NCBI RefSeq assembly: GCF_017303375.1
Contig: NZ_JAFKOH010000001.1
Coordinates: 496,001-560,000, forward strand
From: Bacillus sp. NTK074B
GTDB lineage: Bacteria; Bacillota; Bacilli; Bacillales; Bacillaceae_B
Direction of reading: 5' to 3'
Length of the DNA stretch: 64,000 nt
Under the pieces are notes generated by a model. The model ran no database searches, was not told where the DNA came from, and saw only the letters and a list, made by a program, of their open reading frames with translations. Positions 57,687 through 64,000 of this stretch are shown one piece after another; position 1 is the stretch's first letter; every line of letters starts with the position of its first letter. The position numbers and the translations under genes are program-made.

Positions 57687-58298
57687 TTATTTCAATAACA
57701 GTTGAAGGGCTTTCCTGATGATTTCGTCTGACGAATGCCCTTCCCCTTTCAGTTTTGGAGTGATTTTCTTTATCTCACGTTCAGAGTAGCCGAGGGCTTT
57801 AAGGGCAAGGACCGCTTCATCAAAGGCTTCGTCCTTCCCAATTGATACTGCTGTTTCCTCATGATTCGAAAATAGACTAGGGAAATAATCAGGCACAACA
57901 TCCTGAAGCTTTCCTTTTAAATCCAAGATCATCTGACGGGCAGTCTTCTTCCCGACACCCGGGAACTTCGTCAGGAAGCTTTCATTCTCTTCCTCTATGG
58001 CTGTGATCACCTGCTGAGGGGCGCCTGAAGCCAAAATCGCCAAAGCACCCTTCGGACCAATCCCTGAAACATTTAATAGTTTCATAAAGAGCAGCTTCTC
58101 TTCAATGGCAAGAAACCCGTAAAGGGCAATAAGATCTTCCCTCACATGCTGATATGTAAAAATCTGAATCTCTTGATTTTGATATTTTGAATAAACAAAA
58201 GGATTCGCTGTATACAATTGATACCCGATCCCATTATTCTCCACCACTACGTATTCGGGACCGACTTGACTGACCGTCCCTTTTATAAACTCATACAT
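57687..58298 (-). CDS. ruvA: Holliday junction DNA helicase subunit RuvA
   Basis: Binds four-way junctions and loads RuvB. The 203-residue protein has the OB domain ([20 protein letters not shown]), helix-hairpin-helix motifs ([18 protein letters not shown] near 72; [22 protein letters not shown] near 108) and the C-terminal RuvB-binding domain ([17 protein letters not shown]). ATG at 58298 has GGGGAGAG 6-7 nt upstream; 14 extra open codons before it are rejected. Confidence 0.95.
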   Translation of the reverse strand: MYEFIKGTVSQVGPEYVVVENNGIGYQLYTANPFVYSKYQNQEIQIFTYQHVREDLIALYGFLAIEEKLLFMKLLNVSGIGPKGALAILASGAPQQVITAIEEENESFLTKFPGVGKKTARQMILDLKGKLQDVVPDYFPSLFSNHEETAVSIGKDEAFDEAVLALKALGYSEREIKKITPKLKGEGHSSDEIIRKALQLLLK

Positions 58299-58474
58299 TC
58301 CATACTCTCCCCGTTTACATCTCACTGTTTCTTCTCTCATCCATCATCCAATGGACATATAAAATCTATTGTATCATATCACTATTTAAAGGGATGGGAA
58401 AGAGAGATCAAAGAGAAACACTTGTTCTAATTTTAACAAATACCGTTATTCTTCGGCAGGGGAAATTCAGCAAT

Positions 58475-58504
58475 AAAAAAACCAGTGGTAAACGCACTGG
58501 TTTT
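58475..58504 (-). terminator. Terminator after bofC
   Basis: ACCAGTG and CACTGGT form the stem with a 7-nt loop, extended by AAAA/TTTT pairs; a T-run follows on the minus strand, just beyond the bofC stop. Confidence 0.8.
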
Positions 58505-58509
58505 CATAC

Positions 58510-59058
58510 TTATTTAGGAACGGAATAGGCCTTAAATTGTTCGAGCACCTCTTCATACTCATGCTTCGACTTGATGGGTATGCCTTTAACAAGATCATCA
58601 TGGCGTTTACTCTCCAGCTTCTCTACATCTATCTGAAAGAACGACTGAATAATCTCCGCCTGTCCAGGTTTGCCGTTGAATATTGACAGTACGCCATTAT
58701 CCGATATGCCGAAGTATCCATTGGTTTTTAAAAGCGGCGAAATATCATCCACTTTTTTCTGGAAAACGATTTGTTCTTCCGTCATATCCATCAGCTGCCA
58801 GTCATCATACGCAGCCCAAAAGTCTTCCATGCTCCAAATCGTTTCCTGGAGGATTTCTTCACTCACTTCACCATCCAGGTATACTCTCTCCAGTATAACC
58901 GTGACCGTATGGGCAGATGCGACCTCAGCAGGCGTTTCGTTCAGTGTCTCCAGGGAACTGCCATCAGCAGCCTGCTTTTCCTCCGTATAAAAAAACGTGA
59001 AATAAAATGCACCAAATAACAACACCACCATAAACACGATTCGAACCTTCATCGTCAT
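58510..59058 (-). CDS. bofC: BofC intercompartmental signalling protein
   Basis: Forespore-made, exported protein that restrains SpoIVB and so times pro-SigK activation across the spore membranes. The 182-residue product has an N-terminal signal/anchor (about 3-24, VRIVFMVVLLFGAFYFTFF), a first beta domain (VTVILERVYLDGEVSEEILQETIWSMEDF) and the BofC C-terminal domain (ISPLLKTNGYFGISDNGVLSIFNG). ATG at 59058 has GAGGTG 6 nt away; an upstream GTG is part of that ribosome site. Confidence 0.87.
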   Translation of the reverse strand: MTMKVRIVFMVVLLFGAFYFTFFYTEEKQAADGSSLETLNETPAEVASAHTVTVILERVYLDGEVSEEILQETIWSMEDFWAAYDDWQLMDMTEEQIVFQKKVDDISPLLKTNGYFGISDNGVLSIFNGKPGQAEIIQSFFQIDVEKLESKRHDDLVKGIPIKSKHEYEEVLEQFKAYSVPK

Positions 59059-59182
59059 CGTGATCACCTCGAACTTGATTTATGTAAATCTCTATCCACT
59101 AGTCTTGCCAAAGCCTGTTAAGAATATCCAGACTCTTTTAAACTTTTTAGGGATCGACCTGCCTGATTTTCACACAAAAAAG

Positions 59183-59216
59183 GACTGCTTAAAGAGAAGT
59201 TTCTTTAAGCAGTCCA
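59183..59216 (-). terminator. Terminator after coxA
   Basis: GGACTGCTTAAAGA and TCTTTAAGCAGTCC form a long near-perfect stem, followed on the minus strand by TTTTTTG, 6 nt after coxA. Confidence 0.85.
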
Positions 59217-59222
59217 CTTTCA

Positions 59223-59960
59223 TTATCGGCTCATGCGGTCCTTTATTGATCGGAACATATCATGAATGTCAAAGTTGATCGCTTCCCTTGGACCACCGTC
59301 ACGTAAATCATTATCAATGTTTCTTACCCGACTGAATGTTCCCTCATCTGTCACCACAGAAACCGTTCTTCCATGGAGATAAGGCTGTACTGCTTCTTTC
59401 ACGCGGGCTTTTGTTTCCTCCGCTTTACTATGGTCTTCCACTTCTATGGCTATGAGGACATCCGAACCATAGGCGACGGCACGAACATCACTGACATTCT
59501 TGACATTGCCTGTTACGTCCCCTATCTTCTCAGCCAGATCGCCTTCATATGCTGTATAATACGATCTTCTTGCATCACGCGTATTATCATCAAGATGACC
59601 GTGATAATTGGCATCCCCGTGACTTGCTCGGCCATCCCTTGCTAAGAAATTCTCATCATAATTGGCAAGGGGCCGTGAAGGATTCTTTGGATTTCCGTTC
59701 TCATCCCTCACTTGGAGGAACTGGCGCTTCTTCTGACGGATATCCTGTCCCTCTTTACCAACAGAATGATCATACATTTCAGTGAGAGGTCCGTCCCTCT
59801 CGTCCCGGTTGTCTCCCCCGTGTCCATCGTTGGAGTAGAAGCCGAGTGGCTCGTAGGAGTCTGAATAGCGGTCTTGAGCTTTTTCTTCCCCACTATTACA
59901 TGCAGCAAGACCCAGAGTCATGACGGCTGTTAACGGTACCATGAATAATCGTTTATTCAA
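59223..59960 (-). CDS. coxA: YhcN/YlaJ family sporulation lipoprotein (CoxA-like), TTG start
   Basis: Spore-associated lipoprotein of 245 residues. In B. subtilis CoxA is a cortex protein encoded beside safA. The N-terminus has a lipobox LAAC with the lipidated Cys at 21. A charged linker (about 25-120) follows, then the YhcN/YlaJ domain with IGDVTGNVKNVSDVRAVAYGSDVLIAIEVED near 150-180. Start: TTG at 59960 has AAGGAGGA 7 nt upstream; an earlier ATG lies before that site. Confidence 0.85.
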   Translation of the reverse strand: MNKRLFMVPLTAVMTLGLAACNSGEEKAQDRYSDSYEPLGFYSNDGHGGDNRDERDGPLTEMYDHSVGKEGQDIRQKKRQFLQVRDENGNPKNPSRPLANYDENFLARDGRASHGDANYHGHLDDNTRDARRSYYTAYEGDLAEKIGDVTGNVKNVSDVRAVAYGSDVLIAIEVEDHSKAEETKARVKEAVQPYLHGRTVSVVTDEGTFSRVRNIDNDLRDGGPREAINFDIHDMFRSIKDRMSR

Positions 59961-60063
59961 TGGTGATTCCTCCTTCAACCCGATACTTTGAGCATACTAT
60001 CTGCTCACCATTAGGTTGTGGAAGGAGGTATCAAATCATTCGGACAATGTTTGGAGACATCCC

Positions 60064-61038
60064 CTACAATTGGCTATTGATTCTCTTCACCTCTCCATGG
60101 AGCTCCTGATTGAATTGCATCCTCATATGGAATTGTTGTAAAGTCAAATCTGTTAAATATCCCCAGACATTCTGTTTATAATATTGATCTTCCCTGATAA
60201 ATCGATTCCATTCCCTGAACACGTCAGATGGATACATCAATCCGATATAGAAAATCAGAGTATCACGATAGGATTCAAATGGCGTCATCTTCCTGATTTC
60301 ACTCAGCGACCAATTTAAATAAGGAGAAATCCTGTTGCAAAATTGAAGATCATCTGTTATGGCCGTAGAACGGGACATAAGATCAAAATCAATCAAGTAC
60401 ACCATTCCGTTTTTCCCTCTCAAGAAATTATGATGCGCCACATCTCCATGAGTGATGCAGTCACTATATTCATGTACACCGATGGATTTCAGTTCTTTTA
60501 ATGCCCATCTGCCCCATTCTAAATAAGTATACAAATAATAAGGCTGAATGAATGCCTGTAAGTAGGGAAGATTATGTTGAAACTGTAACATCCGCTTTTT
60601 CCATTTTTTCAGCCATCGGTACTGTGGGATCTCTTCTATCCAAGAATCCCTGATTGTTTTGGAAATAGCATGGAATTTCTTCAGTACCATCAAAGTGTCT
60701 TCCCGGTCTTTTGGCTGATCATAACTGATTGGACCAGACGTTTCCAACCATGGCGTGATTCCGATTGGCATTCCTTCAAATAATAAAATTTCTTTATCGT
60801 GAATAGGATGAAACGGGAGGACATGAAAGAACTGTTCCCGTATCAGGGTCGATATCAACCGTTCCTGCAGCAAGAATTTCAATTGGTTGGGAAAACGTTT
60901 CACAAACCATTTTATACCATGGCTTTTCAGCATCCACTTTCCTTCTTTTATACTTTTCAAAGATGCACCGGGATCCTTTAATTTATATTGCAAAAAAGAA
61001 AGGAGACGATGTGAATAATCGTCCCCCCGTGCGAGCAT
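60064..61038 (-). CDS. APH/CotS-like kinase-fold protein coupled to safA
   Basis: A 324-residue protein of the aminoglycoside phosphotransferase fold. IKWFVKRFPNQ (near 43) may give the ATP-binding Lys. THGDVAHHNFL (near 204) has the catalytic His-x-Asp and Asn, and VYLIDFDLMS (near 219) the metal-binding Asp. So the kinase residues look intact. It belongs near the spore-coat kinase-like proteins CotS/CotI/YutH, which is inference. ATG at 61038 lies 1 nt after the safA stop and uses GAGGG inside the last safA codons; an ATG eight codons earlier lacks that spacing. The tight coupling suggests a role in spore coat formation. Confidence 0.75.
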   Translation of the reverse strand: MLARGDDYSHRLLSFLQYKLKDPGASLKSIKEGKWMLKSHGIKWFVKRFPNQLKFLLQERLISTLIREQFFHVLPFHPIHDKEILLFEGMPIGITPWLETSGPISYDQPKDREDTLMVLKKFHAISKTIRDSWIEEIPQYRWLKKWKKRMLQFQHNLPYLQAFIQPYYLYTYLEWGRWALKELKSIGVHEYSDCITHGDVAHHNFLRGKNGMVYLIDFDLMSRSTAITDDLQFCNRISPYLNWSLSEIRKMTPFESYRDTLIFYIGLMYPSDVFREWNRFIREDQYYKQNVWGYLTDLTLQQFHMRMQFNQELHGEVKRINSQL

Positions 61039-61039
61039 A

Positions 61040-62554
61040 TTATCCCTCAAAATCATCGTCATTGTAATTCGGCATGCTAAATGCTCTTGGACCGAACATT
61101 CCCGGTGATCCCATCTGCATTCCCTGACCTTGAGGTCCCATTGGCATTCCCTGACCCTGTGGCCACATAGGCATTCCCTGACCCGGCATCCCTTGCATTC
61201 CTGGCATTCCTTGACCCGGCATTCCCTGGTTCATCATTCCTGGACCGAATCCTTGATATGGTTGCATTCCCTGGTGCATCTGTTGTGGCATCATTGGTTG
61301 ATGCATCATTGGACCATATTGAGGACCGCCACAACCACAATCACCCTGGTCGCTTGCTCCCATTACATTGGATGGCTGACCCATCGGCATCTGGGCGCCC
61401 ATCACTCCACTAGGCATACCCATCGGCATTTGATAACCGCTTGGAGATTCTTCATACATAGCTCCCTGTACCTGGCCTCCTGGTCCCATCGGATAACCGC
61501 CTGGCATTCCACCGCCATGGAATCCAGGTCCAGGCATCACAGGGGATACAGGATAACAGTTACCTGGATATGGCATATATGGCGCCTGCTGCTGCGGCAT
61601 TTGAACAGAAGGGTAGTTCTCATCAGATGCACCCATTACGCCAGTTGGCTGACCCATCGGCTGCTGCATGGGCATTTGCATTGGTTGCTGCATTGGTTGC
61701 TGCATTGGTTGCTGCATCGGCATTTGCATCGGCATCTGGGCATGTGGCATATAAGGCATGACTGAAGAAGATTCTTCTTCATATCCCATTTGTGGCATCA
61801 TCGGCATGTTCTGCATTCCAGGCATCATTTGTGCACCTTGTACCTGACCGCCTGGTCCCATTGGCATTCCTTGACCCATCGGCATTCCATATCCTGCTCC
61901 TGGGTGCATACCATGCGGTGGACAGAATCCTGACCCTGGCATGACAGGTGATACAGGTACACAATTATTCGGGTTATTATACATAGGCTGGGTATTCACT
62001 CCTTGTGGTTGTGATGGCATTTGTAAGCTTTCTTCCTCTTGAACACCTTTTACGGCCTCTTGCTTTGGCTTTGGCTGTTCTTTCGCTTTAGGGAGTACAT
62101 TGGTAGGTTTAGGCGGCGTTTTGGGTTTTGGCATTGGTTTTGCCTGCTGCTTTGGTTGCTGCACTTGCATATTTGCCATGTTCATCATGTAATAGTTGTT
62201 AATATCAATCTCCGGGACAACGGGTTGAGGCATTTTTGGTGTAAATGGCTTTTGTACCTCTTTAGGCATTTCTTTCTTTGCTTCTTGAACCGGCATGGCC
62301 ATGGGCTTCTGTTCTTTGAAAGGATGCTCAGTTTTTGGCATCTCCTTCATCGGCATTTCCTTGGAACCGTATTTGATCTGTGTCTCTTTTTTTACGGTTC
62401 CTCCCCCAGTCGGCACTTTAATTTTCATGCCGGGCATGATCATATCAGGGTTTGAAAGCTGGGCATTCATTTGTTTTAATTCTTCGAAATTCACGCCATA
62501 CTTCTTGGCGATTTTCCAAAGAGTATCCCCTTTTTGAACAATATGGATTTTCAC
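61040..62554 (-). CDS. safA: Spore coat assembly protein SafA (LysM), GTG start
   Basis: Directs inner coat assembly and attaches to the spore cortex through its LysM domain. The 504-residue protein starts with LysM (residues 2-47, KIHIVQKGDTLWKIAKKYGV ... MIMPGMKIKVP). A Lys/Pro-rich linker (about 60-160) and a long Met/Pro/Gln/Gly tail follow. The tail has two copies of a PVSPVMPG...GGQVQGA module, MQQP tetrapeptide repeats, VMGA motifs and a Cys pair CGCGG. B. subtilis SafA is about 390 residues, so the tail is expanded. GTG at 62554 has GAGGAGG 8 nt away. B. subtilis also makes a short SafA from an internal start; several internal Met codons occur near residue 140 here, without a clear ribosome site. 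Confidence 0.88.
   Translation of the reverse strand: MKIHIVQKGDTLWKIAKKYGVNFEELKQMNAQLSNPDMIMPGMKIKVPTGGGTVKKETQIKYGSKEMPMKEMPKTEHPFKEQKPMAMPVQEAKKEMPKEVQKPFTPKMPQPVVPEIDINNYYMMNMANMQVQQPKQQAKPMPKPKTPPKPTNVLPKAKEQPKPKQEAVKGVQEEESLQMPSQPQGVNTQPMYNNPNNCVPVSPVMPGSGFCPPHGMHPGAGYGMPMGQGMPMGPGGQVQGAQMMPGMQNMPMMPQMGYEEESSSVMPYMPHAQMPMQMPMQQPMQQPMQQPMQMPMQQPMGQPTGVMGASDENYPSVQMPQQQAPYMPYPGNCYPVSPVMPGPGFHGGGMPGGYPMGPGGQVQGAMYEESPSGYQMPMGMPSGVMGAQMPMGQPSNVMGASDQGDCGCGGPQYGPMMHQPMMPQQMHQGMQPYQGFGPGMMNQGMPGQGMPGMQGMPGQGMPMWPQGQGMPMGPQGQGMQMGSPGMFGPRAFSMPNYNDDDFEG
61681..61716 (+). repeat. 12-bp tandem repeat inside safA
   Basis: Three exact head-to-tail copies of TTGGTTGCTGCA, flanked by degenerate copies, encode MQQP units on the minus strand. 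In-frame gain or loss of units would change the tail length without frameshift. Confidence 0.85.
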
Positions 62555-62648
62555 TCTGTTTCCCTCCTCAGGCATAAGTCTATATATCCTATGAAAAGAT
62601 AGGCAAATTGCTAATCATCTACATAAAAACTTATGAGATATCAAAAAA

Positions 62649-62683
62649 AAATATACCGTCCCTGGGTAGGGTACGGTATATTT
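62649..62683 (-). terminator. Terminator after nadA
   Basis: AAATATACCGT and ACGGTATATTT pair with CCCT/AGGG in the inner stem. On the minus strand a long T-run follows. It separates the nad operon from safA. Confidence 0.85.
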
Positions 62684-62713
62684 CAGCTTGTTCCATATAG
62701 TTTTTTTAATGCT

Positions 62714-63820
62714 TTAAGCACGGGCCAGCATGCGTTCCAAAGCATATATCGCATTTTTTGATACATGTTCATCCACTTTGATGATATTTTCAGGTTTTCC
62801 TTCCATCATTTTTTCCAATGACCAAAGGAGATGGGGTAAATCGATTCGGTTCATCGTTAAGCAAGGGCACATAAATGGGTTCAGTGAAACAATTTTTTTA
62901 TCGGGGTGCTGATTGATCAATCTTTTGACAAGATTCATTTCCGTCCCGACAGCAAAGGCCGATCCAGGTGAAGCCTGTTCAATCGTTTCTATGATATACT
63001 TCGTGCTCCCATTCAGATCGGATTGTTCGACTACTTCACGTCGGCATTCCGGATGGACGATGATTTTCATGTCCGGGTGATGAGCCCGAATATCTTCAAT
63101 ATTCTTTTCGGTGAAATTCTCATGCACCGAGCAGTGACCCTTCCAGAGGATCACTTTTACCCTTTCAACGTCCCCATCATACATAAGCGCGTTTTGAATC
63201 GGGTCCCAGACGGCCATCTCATGTAAGTGGACTCCAAGGTCGGCAGCCGTATTACGGCCTAAATGCTGATCAGGCAAGAAAAGGATGCGCTGCTTCTCCG
63301 ACAGTGCCCATTTCACCATTTTATGGGCATTGGATGACGTTACAGTGGCTCCTCCATTCTTCCCTACAAAGCTCTTGATCGCTGCCGTAGAATTCACATA
63401 GGTAAGGGGAAGGATACTGTCTCCGAATACTTCCAACAGCTTCTGCCATGCTCTTTCAGTCTGGTAAATATCCGCCATATCCGCCATGGAACATCCCGCC
63501 CTCATGTCAGGCAAGATGACAGCCTGATGATCATCCGTTAAAATATCGGCCGTTTCAGCCATAAAATGCACACCACAAAACACGATATACTCCGCTTCCT
63601 TATTTTCGGCGGATATTTGGGCAAGCTGAAGGGAATCTCCCACAGCATCGGCAAATTGAATCACTTCGTCTTTTTGATAATGATGTCCGGGTATGAAAAG
63701 CTTCTTTCCCATTTGCAGTTTGATTTCCCTGACTCGGCTTTCCATCTCTTTTGTAGAAAGGCGAGTAATCGACTCAGGTAAAACGCCAGTTTCTTTCGTT
63801 AATTCATCCAGCAACCCCAT
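62714..63820 (-). CDS. nadA: Quinolinate synthase A
   Basis: Condenses iminoaspartate with dihydroxyacetone phosphate to quinolinate using a 4Fe-4S cluster. The 368-residue protein has [28 protein letters not shown] near 40. Cluster Cys lie in [20 protein letters not shown] and [14 protein letters not shown], with a further Cys in [15 protein letters not shown] at 63820 has AAAGGGG 7 nt upstream and starts 2 nt after the nadC stop; a TTG two codons earlier overlaps that stop. Confidence 0.96.
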   Translation of the reverse strand: MGLLDELTKETGVLPESITRLSTKEMESRVREIKLQMGKKLFIPGHHYQKDEVIQFADAVGDSLQLAQISAENKEAEYIVFCGVHFMAETADILTDDHQAVILPDMRAGCSMADMADIYQTERAWQKLLEVFGDSILPLTYVNSTAAIKSFVGKNGGATVTSSNAHKMVKWALSEKQRILFLPDQHLGRNTAADLGVHLHEMAVWDPIQNALMYDGDVERVKVILWKGHCSVHENFTEKNIEDIRAHHPDMKIIVHPECRREVVEQSDLNGSTKYIIETIEQASPGSAFAVGTEMNLVKRLINQHPDKKIVSLNPFMCPCLTMNRIDLPHLLWSLEKMMEGKPENIIKVDEHVSKNAIYALERMLARA

Positions 63821-63822
63821 GT

Positions 63823-64000
63823 TCAAACCCCTTTCCCTATTTCTGCTTTTGCACTGATATCAAGTGACCTCACGGAATGCGTCAAATAACCGAGGGAGAT
63901 ATATTGAACCCCTGTTTCCGCATAAGCCCTTAAATTATCCCTTGTAATCCCCCCGGAGGCTTCCGTCACAATATGAGATGGTACAAAGGGAACCCAATCC
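63823..64000 (-). CDS. nadC: Nicotinate-nucleotide diphosphorylase NadC (partial, N-terminus outside window)
   Basis: Converts quinolinate and PRPP to nicotinate mononucleotide, the step after NadA. Only the last 58 codons are present. [21 protein letters not shown] and [20 protein letters not shown] are the family's C-terminal signature, and the frame ends with TGA at 63823-63825. The order nadC-nadA before safA matches the nadBCA operon of B. subtilis. Confidence 0.95.
   Translation of the reverse strand, partial: DWVPFVPSHIVTEASGGITRDNLRAYAETGVQYISLGYLTHSVRSLDISAKAEIGKGV

Noticed and set aside
61130-61765. Long plus-strand open frame opposite safA, rich in His, Trp and Leu
   Set aside because: It is the reverse reading of the Met/Pro/Gln repeat tail of safA; its composition is an artefact of the repeats, and there is no ribosome site or known domain.
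62555-62648. CATAGGATA before safA as a sporulation -10
   Set aside because: No matching -35 for SigE or SigK at the needed distance, so it is not listed as a promoter.

Overview
This window comes from an endospore-forming, low-GC Firmicute of the Bacillaceae. The evidence is gene content (spoVB, bofC, safA, coxA, tgl, comN), Bacillus-type signals (T-box leaders, a BirA operator, 6S-1 RNA, GGAGG ribosome sites) and gene order. The order follows the Bacillus subtilis yrh-yrr-yrv-yrb segment almost gene for gene, from mccB to nadC. I cannot name the species. Most genes are on the minus strand; yrzA, rarA, tgl, the SH3 amidase, spoVB and yrzE are on plus. About 60 protein genes are supported, with one structured RNA gene (6S) and two T-box leaders. 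No tRNA, rRNA, insertion sequence, prophage or CRISPR array was seen.

Layout. 1-2.9 kb: the S-adenosylhomocysteine/methionine-to-cysteine operon yrrT-mtnN-mccA-mccB, with a CymR-like site upstream. 3-7.5 kb: yrzA, yrrS-pbpI, greA, udk. 7.5-11.7 kb: trhP2-trhP1-trmR (wobble uridine hydroxylation, then methylation) and mltG. 11.8-17 kb: ireB-ruvX-yrzB, T-box-controlled alaS and an AI-2E family exporter. 17-19.6 kb: two small conserved proteins, then bioY-bioB under a BirA operator. 19.6-25.7 kb: recD2, a TPR protein, and cymR-iscS-mnmA. 25.8-32.2 kb: rarA, then an accessory stretch with palindromic repeats, tgl and a GntR-controlled ABC transporter cassette. 32.3-37.2 kb: tcdA, 6S RNA and T-box-controlled hisS-aspS. 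37.4-46.7 kb: a five-SH3 cell-wall amidase, dtd, relA, apt, recJ, a LapA-like protein and a cation diffusion facilitator. 46.8-59 kb: secDF, comN, spoVB, DUF421, an ArsB/NhaD transporter, yrzE, yajC-tgt-queA, ruvB-ruvA and bofC. 59.2-64 kb: coxA, safA with a translationally coupled kinase-fold gene, and nadC-nadA.

How the genes fit together. CymR, encoded with the cysteine desulfurase IscS and the tRNA thiolase MnmA, is the known repressor of the mccAB-type operon at the left end, so the window holds both a sulfur regulator and a likely target. tRNA function is a strong theme: alaS, hisS, aspS, dtd, mnmA, tcdA, tgt, queA and trhP1/P2/trmR. DNA repair (recD2, rarA, recJ, ruvA, ruvB, ruvX), protein export (secDF, yajC) and spore assembly (tgl, spoVB, bofC, coxA, safA and its kinase-like neighbour) make up most of the rest.

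Most of the window is ordinary conserved chromosome. The least ordinary points are two genes whose ribosome sites imply rare ATT and ATC start codons, the kinase-fold gene coupled to a repeat-expanded safA, a tandem palindromic repeat starting at the rarA stop codon, a three-copy 20-bp tandem repeat, and a hisS T-box specifier region reading GAACAC. I found no clear undescribed multi-gene system.
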